NCBI GenBank assembly: GCA_947629545.1 | Contig: CANREE010000006.1 | Coordinates: 1 to 54,219 of the forward strand | Direction: 5' to 3' | DNA: 54,219 nt | Origin: an uncultured Lachnospiraceae bacterium | GTDB taxonomy: Bacteria; Bacillota; Clostridia; Lachnospirales; Lachnospiraceae | In this document: positions 16,875 through 24,688 of the stretch, piece by piece | Numbering within the stretch: the first letter of the stretch is position 1 | Layout: each line of letters starts with the position of its first letter | The notes under the pieces: generated by a model | What the model saw: the letters and a program-made list of their open reading frames with translations, nothing else | Databases searched by the model: none | Told to the model about the DNA's origin: nothing | Position numbers and translations under genes: made by a program

Positions 16875-17776
16875 TACAGTTTTGATTTCCCTTCTGATTT
16901 CTCAAGGGCCTCCAGCTTCTTCAATTCCGCATCCTGCACCTGACCCTTGTCCTTCTTGCGGCGCGGTTTAAAACGGAGCTGATCCACCCTGTACTCTTTA
17001 ATCTCAATCTCGTCCTTATCCACAACGACACGGACCTTCACGGTCTGACGGAGCACATTGACACTATGGACCTCGCCCTTCTCGCCGTCATCCGTCGTCA
17101 CGACATCCCCGATACCCGGCAGCTTGCTGTTCAAATACTCGTAGGTCTCTTCTTCATTTTTCAGGCAGCACATCAGGCGACCGCAGACGCCGGAAATCTT
17201 CGTGGGATTCAGCGACAGATTCTGCTCCTTGGCCATCTTGATGGACACCGGAATGAATTCGGAGAGATAGGTATGGCAGCACAGGGGCCGCCCGCAGATA
17301 CCCATGCCCCCGACGATCTTCGTCTCGTCACGGACGCCGACCTGACGCAGCTCGATCCGCGTACGGAATACCGACGCCAGATCCTTCACCAGCTCACGGA
17401 AATCAATGCGTCCATCGGCCGTGAAATAGAACAGGATTTTATTGTTATCAAACGTATACTCTACATCGATCAGCTTCATCTCCAGACCATGTTTACGGAT
17501 CTTCTCCTGACAGACCTGAAAGGCGTCCTTTTCCTTTGCCTTATTTTCTGTCTCAATACGGTCGTCATCTTCGGTGGCCATACGGATCACAGCTTTCAGC
17601 GGCTGGACCACCTTGCTGTCCTCCACATCGCGGTTACCCAGTACCACATAGCCGTATTCAATACCGCGGGCCGTCTCCACGATAACGTGCTGACCAGCCC
17701 TGATCTCTAAATGACCGGGAGAGAAATAATAGACCTTTCCCATATTGCGGAACCTTACACCGATTACTGTCGTCAT
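16874..17776 (-). CDS. ricT: RicT (YaaT) PSP1-domain regulatory protein
   Basis: The 300-residue protein has the PSP1 domain with the two Cys clusters CGRPLCC and CGRLMCC (residues about 155-200), which in Bacillus RicT help ligate iron-sulphur clusters. The N-terminus MTTVIGVRFRNMGKVYYFSP is typical. RicT works with RicA and RicF (YmcA, YlbF) to stimulate RNase Y processing and affects sporulation, competence and biofilm. It overlaps holB by four bases (ATGA), indicating coupling. No RicA or RicF is in the window. Confidence 0.93.
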   Translation of the reverse strand: MTTVIGVRFRNMGKVYYFSPGHLEIRAGQHVIVETARGIEYGYVVLGNRDVEDSKVVQPLKAVIRMATEDDDRIETENKAKEKDAFQVCQEKIRKHGLEMKLIDVEYTFDNNKILFYFTADGRIDFRELVKDLASVFRTRIELRQVGVRDETKIVGGMGICGRPLCCHTYLSEFIPVSIKMAKEQNLSLNPTKISGVCGRLMCCLKNEEETYEYLNSKLPGIGDVVTTDDGEKGEVHSVNVLRQTVKVRVVVDKDEIEIKEYRVDQLRFKPRRKKDKGQVQDAELKKLEALEKSEGKSKL

Positions 17777-18768
17777 GCCTCATTCTCCTTCATCACCAGA
17801 AGCATCAGCTCCATGGTGAGTTCCTTATTCACATTCGCCTGCAGGCGCACACGCGCTTTCTCGATCGCCTGCAGGATCATTTCAAATCCATCATAACCAA
17901 TATGGCGGGTCATCTCGCCGATGGCGTCATACTCATCCTTAAAGATCAGAAGATCCATGTCCTTCGTCACCTTATACATCAGAGCGTCACGATACCAGAC
18001 CTGCATGAAATCCAGACATTCATAAATATCCATATGCTCGTCCTCCCAGCCTTTGATGCGGGCCAGCAGGTCGGTAATATTCATCTCTTTCACGTGCTTG
18101 AGGACGTCGATCAGTTCCTCATACATATGTCTGAAATCATCAGATCCAGCAAGACGTATGGCCTTGCCCAGATTCCCGCGGGCAAAAGCAGCACAGAGAC
18201 GGGCGTCGCTCTCGGGGAGCTTTAGCACATTCTCCAGATATTCCTCGACCACCGAATCCTGAAGGGGCCTGAGCTTCAGCTGTACGCAGCGCGACAGAAT
18301 CGTAGGGAGAAATGCCTCCGGGTTCGTAGTAAGCAATATGATCACAGCGTAAGATGGCGGCTCCTCAATCGTCTTAAGAAGCGCATTCTGGGCCTGAACC
18401 GTCATTTTCTCCGCTTCGTCAATGATATAGATCTTATAATAACTGCTGTAGGGACGGATCATGATCGTGTCAGTCACCTGCTCACGAATGTCGTCAACAC
18501 CAATGGTAGCCGGTTTTACATGCGTCACATGGATCAGGTCAGGATGATTATCAGACAAAACCTGCTTACAGGCATGACACTCCATACAAGGCTGGCTTCC
18601 GCCTTTTTCGCACAGAAGCGTCAGCGCAAATGCATGGGCCAGAGACTTACGGCCCATACCGGCCTCCCCCGCCAGAATGTAGGCATGGGAAATCTTATGC
18701 GCCTCGATCGCTTTCTGAAAATGCTGTTTCACGGCATCATGGCCCAGGATGTCATTAAAGCCCGGCAT
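17773..18768 (-). CDS. holB: DNA polymerase III delta-prime subunit
   Basis: The 331-residue AAA+ protein begins MPGFNDILGHDAVKQHFQKA, carries a degenerate P-loop GEAGMGRKS, a Cys4 zinc module (CEKGGSQPCMECHAC), IYIIDEAEKMTVQAQNALLK and the sensor 1 region LLTTNPEAFLPTILSRC. It is the stator of the clamp loader together with DnaX and delta. Loss of a perfect P-loop is usual for delta-prime. It sits between tmk and ricT. Confidence 0.93.
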   Translation of the reverse strand: MPGFNDILGHDAVKQHFQKAIEAHKISHAYILAGEAGMGRKSLAHAFALTLLCEKGGSQPCMECHACKQVLSDNHPDLIHVTHVKPATIGVDDIREQVTDTIMIRPYSSYYKIYIIDEAEKMTVQAQNALLKTIEEPPSYAVIILLTTNPEAFLPTILSRCVQLKLRPLQDSVVEEYLENVLKLPESDARLCAAFARGNLGKAIRLAGSDDFRHMYEELIDVLKHVKEMNITDLLARIKGWEDEHMDIYECLDFMQVWYRDALMYKVTKDMDLLIFKDEYDAIGEMTRHIGYDGFEMILQAIEKARVRLQANVNKELTMELMLLVMKENEA

Positions 18769-18869
18769 AAAGCGTTCCCCCTCTCCACAGGCAATGCAGT
18801 TTCATACAAGACTGCGCCGGCTGTTGACGCGTATTCTGACACACCGCACCCACTGCCGCCTATGTGGAC

Positions 18870-18898
18870 AGTATATCATAATTTGAATTTTGTGTATA
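18870..18898 (-). promoter_or_regulatory. Possible promoter ahead of holB
   Basis: The -35 is TATACA (18893-18898, four matches of six), spacer 17, -10 TATACT (18870-18875) on the minus strand, in the 172-base gap between tmk and holB. Confidence 0.4.
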
Positions 18899-18940
18899 GT
18901 TTTATTTCGCTGGTATTTTTGCGGCCGCTTTATCGCCTGT

Positions 18941-19615
18941 TTACCGATCCAGACGGCTGCAGATCATCTCATGGATCTCCTCGATCGATCTTAACTTCTC
19001 TTCTCCGTCACAGCATACGATCCGCTCCCAGCCATATTTCTCCACCAGAAGAATACTATTTTCATAAGACCGGCGCAGAAAATCCGGGTTCGCCTCATGG
19101 ATGTCCTTCTCGGCCCCGTGGGTAATCTTATTGGCCCTCTCCCTGATCAGGCGGGCGGAGACCTGCGGCGGCACATCCAGAAAGAAAACATGCTCAGGCA
19201 CCGGCAGACCTCCTTTTATGTATTCAAAATCATATTCCCAGTCGAGAAACGCTGTCTTTTCCTCCAATGTATCCAGTTTCGCCGCCTGATGGAGCATATT
19301 ACTGGTCACATAACGATCACAGATGACGGTATGATCGTCCCCGGACTCATAAAATTCCTTCCATTCCTTCAGGTAGGAGGCGAACCGATCCACCGCATAG
19401 AACGCAGACGTCACGTAAGGATTGACTGCAAATGCATCTTCCCCAAACGCACGGTTCAGATACATACGGACCAGCGCCGACGACGCGCTCTCATAGTTCG
19501 GGTAGGATACCTTGCGCACCGGCCGGCCCTGTGCCTGAAGAGATTCGAAGAGCAGTCTGGTCTGCGTTTCCTTGCCGCTGCCGTCGCTGCCCTCGATGAC
19601 GATTACTCTGCCCAT
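18941..19615 (-). CDS. tmk: Thymidylate kinase
   Basis: The product of 224 residues starts MGRVIVIEGSDGSGKETQTR, containing the P-loop GSDGSGKETQ; this ATG has AAGGA seven bases upstream, unlike the in-frame ATG 18 bases before. CDRYVTSNMLHQAAK is the DRY-type substrate motif. The sequence diverges from the standard dTMP kinase in its long LID region (RERANKITHGAEKDIHEANP). It phosphorylates dTMP to dTDP. It follows the decarboxylase gene by 84 bases, as in Bacillus yaaO-tmk. Confidence 0.88.
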   Translation of the reverse strand: MGRVIVIEGSDGSGKETQTRLLFESLQAQGRPVRKVSYPNYESASSALVRMYLNRAFGEDAFAVNPYVTSAFYAVDRFASYLKEWKEFYESGDDHTVICDRYVTSNMLHQAAKLDTLEEKTAFLDWEYDFEYIKGGLPVPEHVFFLDVPPQVSARLIRERANKITHGAEKDIHEANPDFLRRSYENSILLVEKYGWERIVCCDGEEKLRSIEEIHEMICSRLDR

Positions 19616-19698
19616 ATGAAAATATCCTTTCATTCTGAAATAAATCTATGTTCACACCCTTGCTGCACCCGGATATGCGAATCACGGACACAATACCG

Positions 19699-21240
19699 TT
19701 ACGCAAGTACACGGATCGCAGACGCGGTATGGTCGGACAGTCCCTGAATCGGAAGCTGCCGCGCTCTGTATTTTTGGATCACGCCGATGACCTCCTTCGT
19801 CAGTATCTCTCCCGGTACGACGATCGGCGTTCCGGGCGGATACAGATAGACATATTCCCCGGAAACAGTACCGGCAGCAGATTCGAGAGGAAGTATATTC
19901 ATTGGGCGCATTTGCGCTTCATGAATGGGAAGAATCGCACGCGTACGCGGCAGGTTCGCGGAATCAGGCGCAGACAGGCTTAGCTCCGATGGTTTTGAAC
20001 AGGCCGCCAGTTTCCCATCAACCGCAAACAACGCCGTCTCTAACCTGTCAAATCCTTCCCGGCTGTCCATCAGCGTTGTGATAGCCGTCACATAATCCGC
20101 GCCGCACATCTCCATCTCCAAATGGTAATCCTGACGAAGAATCTCCGCCAATTCCAGACCGGTCATCCGATTTTCCCGCGGCATTGTTTCCGCACACGCC
20201 GCAGACATTCCGCTATTCCTTCTCCGCTGCGCTTTCGGACCCCTCGCAGATAAAACAAGTTTCGAGATATCCAAATCATATACCCCAAAATTCCCGATCA
20301 CATCCCTGTCCAGAAGCCGAAGACATCGAAGCCTCTCCAGCTGTCCCCTCAGCTCCGCAAGCCGTGCGGCAAAGCGCCGCATCTCATCACGGCCCTCACC
20401 TGCCATATATTCAATGCATTTCTCGATTCCGGACATCAGCACATAGGAGGGACTGCTGGTCTGGAATACCTGAAGAAAATATTCCAGACGTCTGATATCG
20501 ACAAGACTGCCCTGCACATGCAAAAGCGCCGTCTGCGTAAACGCCGGAAGCGTCTTATGCAGGCTTTGGATGACTATATCCGCGCCCAGCTCCAATGCAG
20601 AGGCGGGGAACATTTCTCCGAATGGAAAATGAGCCCCGTGCGCCTCATCCACGATCAGCACCGCTCCATACCGATGGCAGATATCAGCAATTCCACGGAC
20701 ATCCGATACGACACCATCATAAGTGGGAGACGTGATAAACACAGCGGCAGGTGCGCCTGTCGAATCTCCCGCACTTATTAACATCGTTTCGATATCCTGC
20801 GGCAATAATCCACCTTGCAGCCCAAAATCTTCAATGATCTGTGGATAAATATACCGAATATCCAATTCATTCAACGCTGCCGCATGATACGCGGCTTTGT
20901 GGCTGTTGCGGGCCATCCAGATCGGGCCGCCCCGTAGAACCGCAGCGCAGATTGCAGCCAGCACGCCGCAGGTACTCCCATTTACCAGATAATAAGTACG
21001 GCCGCTGCCATACACAGACGCTGCCCAATCCATAGATTCACGCAAGACGCCTTCCGCATAATGAAGGTTATCGAACCCGTCGATCTCCGTGATATCGATG
21101 CTGTATGGATTCGGAAATTCCGCAGTAAATCCCGTTTCCGTCCGACGCTTATGCCCCGGCATATGGAAGGGATAAACATCGGAACGGCAATATTTATCCA
21201 ACTGCCTGTATAACCGGGGGCGTGGAAAGCGTTCTTCCAT
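19699..21240 (-). CDS. Orn/Lys/Arg decarboxylase family PLP enzyme (YaaO-like)
   Basis: The 513-residue protein shows YPFHMPGHKR near the N-terminus, DITEIDGFDNLHYAEGVL, GSTCGVLAAICA, LIVDEAHGAHFPF and the pyridoxal phosphate lysine motif QSLHKTLPA, all typical of the Firmicutes arginine/lysine/ornithine decarboxylase branch. The amino acid substrate cannot be decided from the motifs. I chose the ATG at 21240 (AGGGAG ten bases upstream); an in-frame ATG at 21258 overlaps the stop of a short upstream frame and could be used by coupling. It heads the run with tmk and holB. Confidence 0.9.
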   Translation of the reverse strand: MEERFPRPRLYRQLDKYCRSDVYPFHMPGHKRRTETGFTAEFPNPYSIDITEIDGFDNLHYAEGVLRESMDWAASVYGSGRTYYLVNGSTCGVLAAICAAVLRGGPIWMARNSHKAAYHAAALNELDIRYIYPQIIEDFGLQGGLLPQDIETMLISAGDSTGAPAAVFITSPTYDGVVSDVRGIADICHRYGAVLIVDEAHGAHFPFGEMFPASALELGADIVIQSLHKTLPAFTQTALLHVQGSLVDIRRLEYFLQVFQTSSPSYVLMSGIEKCIEYMAGEGRDEMRRFAARLAELRGQLERLRCLRLLDRDVIGNFGVYDLDISKLVLSARGPKAQRRRNSGMSAACAETMPRENRMTGLELAEILRQDYHLEMEMCGADYVTAITTLMDSREGFDRLETALFAVDGKLAACSKPSELSLSAPDSANLPRTRAILPIHEAQMRPMNILPLESAAGTVSGEYVYLYPPGTPIVVPGEILTKEVIGVIQKYRARQLPIQGLSDHTASAIRVLA

Positions 21241-21254
21241 ATCGTGCGTCTCCC

Positions 21255-21368
21255 TCATACATAATTTGCTGCCTGTTGCCGCAGTCCTGCTTTTCCGTCT
21301 GCCTTCCTCCGGCTCTTGCCCTTACACCTGAGAATTTCTTTGTCCGTTCCTGCTTCATATCCGTTCAT
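21255..21368 (-). CDS. Possible 37-residue leader peptide of the decarboxylase
   Basis: A short frame lies in the transcribed leader: MNGYEAGTDKEILRCKGKSR followed by 17 more residues, rich in Lys and Arg. GGGGGATAGGG precedes its ATG. Its TGA overlaps an in-frame ATG of the decarboxylase (ATGA at 21255-21258). Its role is unknown. Polyamine-related leader peptides are known upstream of ornithine decarboxylase in Enterobacteria, but this one shows no recognised similarity. Confidence 0.35.
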   Translation of the reverse strand: MNGYEAGTDKEILRCKGKSRRKADGKAGLRQQAANYV

Positions 21369-21436
21369 CCCTATCCCCCGCGTATGCCCGGCCGGAATGA
21401 CGGTGGTTCCTTCCTGCCGCCCATGCGTTTGCTCAT

Positions 21437-21465
21437 ATTATATCGGTTCCCCTTCTTCATTTCAA
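21437..21465 (-). promoter_or_regulatory. Promoter of the decarboxylase operon
   Basis: The -35 is TTGAAA (21460-21465), spacer 17, -10 a perfect TATAAT (21437-21442). The leader to the ATG at 21240 is about 190 bases, long for this genome. The gap 21259-21602 otherwise holds the short leader frame and the promoter of the next plus-strand gene. Confidence 0.7.
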
Positions 21466-21550
21466 TATATATTCTGTAAAAAGTCCCTGCGGCCGCATCC
21501 GGATCCGCTGCGATATCGCCAGGAATACAAGAGGTTCCGCAGAATTTGAG

Positions 21551-21579
21551 TTGTGGAAACCGCATTTCTGTGAGATAAT
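21551..21579 (+). promoter_or_regulatory. Possible promoter of the 76-residue gene
   Basis: The -35 is TTGTGG (21551-21556), spacer 17, -10 GATAAT (21574-21579), 24 bases before the ATG. Confidence 0.45.
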
Positions 21580-21602
21580 CAGCAGGAAGGAGGCATATCG
21601 TC

Positions 21603-21833
21603 ATGAGGATTATAGAGTTCAAAATGGAACGCCAGGGGTTGGTAACGATCGGCGACGAGGTTGAGATCACAGCCCACGAGGCACTCAGCGGCACCAGCTA
21701 TATCATTGAACCAGCGGTGGCCATGTCCGGCTGCTACAAAGGCCGGGACCGCCTGCGATCGACCCACGGCGTCGTCCGTGATATTAAGCAGAATGACCGG
21801 GGATATTATGTTGTGGCGGAGTTCGACGAATAG
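21603..21833 (+). CDS. Small hypothetical protein, 76 residues
   Basis: A very strong Shine-Dalgarno AGGAAGGAGG lies just before the ATG. The product, beginning MRIIEFKMERQGLVTIGDEV and ending GYYVVAEFDE, looks like a compact beta-rich cytoplasmic protein with several short strands and no membrane segment. I do not recognise a family. It precedes the collagen-like gene by about 150 bases on the same strand. Confidence 0.65.
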   Translation: MRIIEFKMERQGLVTIGDEVEITAHEALSGTSYIIEPAVAMSGCYKGRDRLRSTHGVVRDIKQNDRGYYVVAEFDE

Positions 21834-21894
21834 ATCTGCGCGGCATGACCCTGACAGCACGCTGCGTGACAATCAGCCGGGCAAAAGAGGGACG

Positions 21895-21923
21895 AACCAA
21901 ACCTGTATCGAGGACATATGATA
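21895..21923 (+). promoter_or_regulatory. Possible sporulation sigma-K-like promoter for the collagen-like gene
   Basis: AACC at 21895-21898, 16 bases, then CATATGATA (21915-21923), which fits the Bacillus sigma-K pattern AC-16/17-CATANNNTA. No vegetative -35/-10 pair is evident here. The match is short and could be chance. Confidence 0.3.
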
Positions 21924-21987
21924 TAGCAGACCGGCGGGGACGGACCCATTTCTCGGAACTGCCGGCGGAATATAAAGGAGTGATCAT

Positions 21988-23310
21988 ATGTTTTTCCCAA
22001 ATTACGGGTATCATTGTTCATCTGATAACTGCTGCAGCCCCGGCGAAAATACGACTTCCGGCGGAAACCGCGGTATGACGGCGTGCCCGCCTTCCTGCCC
22101 GATGCCTTATTCCCCGCCCTGTCCGCCCCGTTGTCAGGGTCCGGCCGGACCGCAGGGACCCCAGGGGCTGACCGGTCCGCAAGGACCGCAAGGGCCCGCT
22201 GGGCCGCAGGGATCCCAGGGACCTCAGGGGGTCGCAGGACCGAAAGGACCCACCGGACCGGAAGGAGCGGCAGCCACACTCTCGATCGGCGTCATTACCA
22301 CTGGCGCCCCCGGCACACAGGCAGCCGTGTCCAATGTAGGAACCGAGCAAAACGCAATTCTCAACTTTACAATCCCACAAGGCGCAGACGGCGCTGCAGG
22401 CGAGCCTGGTGCCCAAGGGCCTCAGGGCGCGATTGGACCCATGGGGCCGACAGGACCGGCAGGCACGATCTCCATCGGTACGATCACCACCGGCGCCCCA
22501 GGTTCCATGGCCAGCGTTTCCAATGTGGGAACCGAACAGAACGCAATTCTTAACTTCACGATCCCACAGGGCTCAGACGGCGCCCCAGGCCCCCAGGGAC
22601 CGATGGGGCCTGTCGGACCGCAGGGACCGCAAGGATCCGCCGGAACTGACGGCGCGGTTGGACCGATGGGGCCTGTAGGTCCCGCAGGGCCGGAAGGACC
22701 TCAGGGACCCGCTGGACCGGAAGGGCCTCAAGGACCCGCTGGACCGGAAGGGCCTCAGGGACCCGCTGGACCGGAAGGACCTGCCGGACCTCAAGGACCT
22801 CAGGGGCCTGCCGGACCTCAAGGGCCTCAGGGACCGCCCGGACCCGCCGGACCGATGAGACCCTACCCGGTAAACGTCAGCGCACCGCTGCCCGAAATAA
22901 ACGTCCTTAACGCTGTCAATACCACCGCGCAAACAGTCGCTTCCTGCACAGCCCCGTTGTTACTCGCTGCCACTCCGATTCGGACCGGCACTGCGATCGC
23001 CCATGACACGGGCAGCGGCATCTTCACGCTGAACGCAGACGGCCTGTACGAAATCTCCTACAATGCCTCTGTGACTGCCGCCTGCGCTCCGGCAACCATT
23101 ACACTGACGCTGACTAACGGCGGCGTTGCAATCGACGGCACCACTACCTCAGCTTATGTGGCAGCAGCCAATGTGCCGGTATCCGTATCCGCTTCAACCA
23201 TTGTCAATGTGACCGATGGCGTTCCGGCGACCATTTCCCTGCTCTCGCCAACCGGCTTTGATAAGGCTTCCTACAGCAATACTGCAATAACGATCCGAAA
23301 ACTGTCCTGA
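21988..23310 (+). CDS. Collagen-like triple-helix protein with BclA/TNF-like C-terminal domain
   Basis: The 440-residue protein has a Cys-rich N-terminus (residues 1-50), then three Gly-X-Y stretches (about 51-95, 132-160 and 195-290), interrupted by two copies of a roughly 37-residue module ending [17 protein letters not shown]. The C-terminal 150 residues (from [20 protein letters not shown]) are a beta-rich domain like those closing exosporium glycoprotein BclA-type trimers. GGAG precedes the ATG. There is no classical signal peptide, which fits spore-surface assembly rather than secretion. Role as a spore-surface filament is inferred. Confidence 0.85.
   Translation: MFFPNYGYHCSSDNCCSPGENTTSGGNRGMTACPPSCPMPYSPPCPPRCQGPAGPQGPQGLTGPQGPQGPAGPQGSQGPQGVAGPKGPTGPEGAAATLSIGVITTGAPGTQAAVSNVGTEQNAILNFTIPQGADGAAGEPGAQGPQGAIGPMGPTGPAGTISIGTITTGAPGSMASVSNVGTEQNAILNFTIPQGSDGAPGPQGPMGPVGPQGPQGSAGTDGAVGPMGPVGPAGPEGPQGPAGPEGPQGPAGPEGPQGPAGPEGPAGPQGPQGPAGPQGPQGPPGPAGPMRPYPVNVSAPLPEINVLNAVNTTAQTVASCTAPLLLAATPIRTGTAIAHDTGSGIFTLNADGLYEISYNASVTAACAPATITLTLTNGGVAIDGTTTSAYVAAANVPVSVSASTIVNVTDGVPATISLLSPTGFDKASYSNTAITIRKLS
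22690..22845 (+). repeat. Tandem Gly-X-Y coding repeat
   Basis: Nearly identical 27-base units (GGACCGGAAGGGCCTCAGGG plus GACCCGCT-like end) code for GPEGPQGPA three to four times in succession, followed by GPAGPQGPQ units. Such arrays change copy number readily. Confidence 0.8.
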
Positions 23311-23379
23311 ACAGCAAAAACGGATATTGGAGATACCGAAAGCACACATGGATGCGCTTTCTCACATGCTGCCAAAAAT

Positions 23380-23406
23380 AAGGCGTCCGCATCCACGGGC
23401 GCCTTT
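23380..23406. terminator. Terminator hairpin between collagen-like gene and nrdB
   Basis: There is a 10-base stem, AAGGCGTCCG (23380-23389) with CGGGCGCCTT (23396-23405), with one G-T pair. On the minus strand ATTTTTGG follows it, and it closes the plus-strand gene from the other side. Confidence 0.65.
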
Positions 23407-23421
23407 CCGACACCCTTATAT

Positions 23422-23459
23422 ACAAAAAGAGAACCGTACGTTGCCTCTCCGGTTCTCTT
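23422..23459 (-). terminator. Rho-independent terminator of nrdB
   Basis: There is a perfect 10-base stem, AAGAGAACCG (minus-strand 5' arm at 23459-23450) with CGGTTCTCTT (23436-23427), followed on the minus strand by TTTTGTATA. Confidence 0.85.
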
Positions 23460-23496
23460 CCATACATATTTTCAGATTATATATCCCATAATTCTC

Positions 23497-24540
23497 CTAC
23501 AGATCGTCCTCCAGCGCGCTGCTCTTGGCGTAGGCCGTGCTCCGCGCCTCGAAGAAATCCGTCTTGATCATATTCGCGTTGGAATACTGGGATACCCAGC
23601 GCATGCTGTCCGGCTCCTGCTCATGCCCCTCGTAGATTGGATCCAGACCGATATTCGTGCAGCGCAGATTGCCCAGATACTGGATGTAATCTGTGATCAT
23701 TCCTTTATTCAGGCCCTGGACGTCGTCGCCAATCACATAATGGCCCCACCGGATCTCCTGCTCGCAGCCTTCCTTGATCATACCCCGGTAGACCGCCTTC
23801 TTCTCCTCGGTAAACATCTGCGGCTCCTCCTTCTGCATTTCCAGAAGGATATTGCGGAACAGCCACAGGTGCGTATTCTCATCGCGGTTGATATAGCGGA
23901 TCTCCTGAACCGACCCCGGCATCAGGTTATTCCGCCCCAGATTGTAGAAGAACATGAAGCCGCTGTAGAAATACACGCCTTCCAGAATATAGTTAGCAAC
24001 CAGCGTCCTCATGAAGACGTCCAGTTCCTTATCCTTCTGGAAATCATTGTACAGGTCTCCGATAAATTTGTTCCTAGCCAGCAGATGCTCATCGTCCTTC
24101 CACTGATAAAGCACATCGCTGCGCTCCTGCGGCTCGCAGATCGTATCCAGCATGTAGCTGTAGCTCTGACTGTGGATTGCCTCCTGGAACGTCTGGATCG
24201 CCAGACACAGATTCACCTCATTGGCCGTCACATACTCGCCGATGTTCGGCAGATTGGCTGTCTGAATACTGTCCAAAAAAATGAGAAACGACAACACCTT
24301 ATCGTAAGCCCGCCTCTCCGGCTTCGGCAGCCTCCGGTAGTCCTTGATATCCACGCTCATATTGATCTCTTCCGGAATCCAGAAATTGTTCATCGCCTGC
24401 CGGTACCAGTCGCTGACCCAGGAATATTTCATGTTGTTAAAATCATTCAGATTCGTCGTATTCCCGCCCACCATGCGGCGAAGCCGCACATCGGTATCCC
24501 CCTCCGGGTTAAATAACGGTTTCTTCAGCATCTCTTCCAT
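23497..24540 (-). CDS. nrdB: Class I ribonucleoside-diphosphate reductase beta subunit
   Basis: The 347-residue ferritin-like protein keeps all expected metal ligands: Asp in IFLDSIQTANLP, EAIHSQSY (Glu, His and the radical Tyr), Glu in YILEGVYFYSGF and INRDENTHLW (Glu, His). It houses the metal-radical cofactor that drives class Ia-type reduction of ribonucleotides, with NrdA. AAGGAG precedes the ATG. The nrdA stop lies 148 bases upstream and a terminator follows. Confidence 0.95.
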   Translation of the reverse strand: MEEMLKKPLFNPEGDTDVRLRRMVGGNTTNLNDFNNMKYSWVSDWYRQAMNNFWIPEEINMSVDIKDYRRLPKPERRAYDKVLSFLIFLDSIQTANLPNIGEYVTANEVNLCLAIQTFQEAIHSQSYSYMLDTICEPQERSDVLYQWKDDEHLLARNKFIGDLYNDFQKDKELDVFMRTLVANYILEGVYFYSGFMFFYNLGRNNLMPGSVQEIRYINRDENTHLWLFRNILLEMQKEEPQMFTEEKKAVYRGMIKEGCEQEIRWGHYVIGDDVQGLNKGMITDYIQYLGNLRCTNIGLDPIYEGHEQEPDSMRWVSQYSNANMIKTDFFEARSTAYAKSSALEDDL

Positions 24541-24688
24541 CGTTCAGATCTCCTTTTCTCACAAAGTATTAAATTGAGGATCAATCCAGCCAACACCACA
24601 CGCCAGCAGCCACTCTCATCCCAGCTTCCGCCAAAAGCCCCGCTCCGCGGACCCTTTGCGAACCCTTCGCTCACGAATCCCTCTTACA

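Noticed and set aside
21371-21436. 21-codon frame upstream of the decarboxylase leader peptide
   Set aside because: Its ATG lies next to the -10 box, upstream of the expected transcription start.
22690-22845. CRISPR or satellite array
   Set aside because: It is a Gly-X-Y coding repeat in a collagen-like gene.
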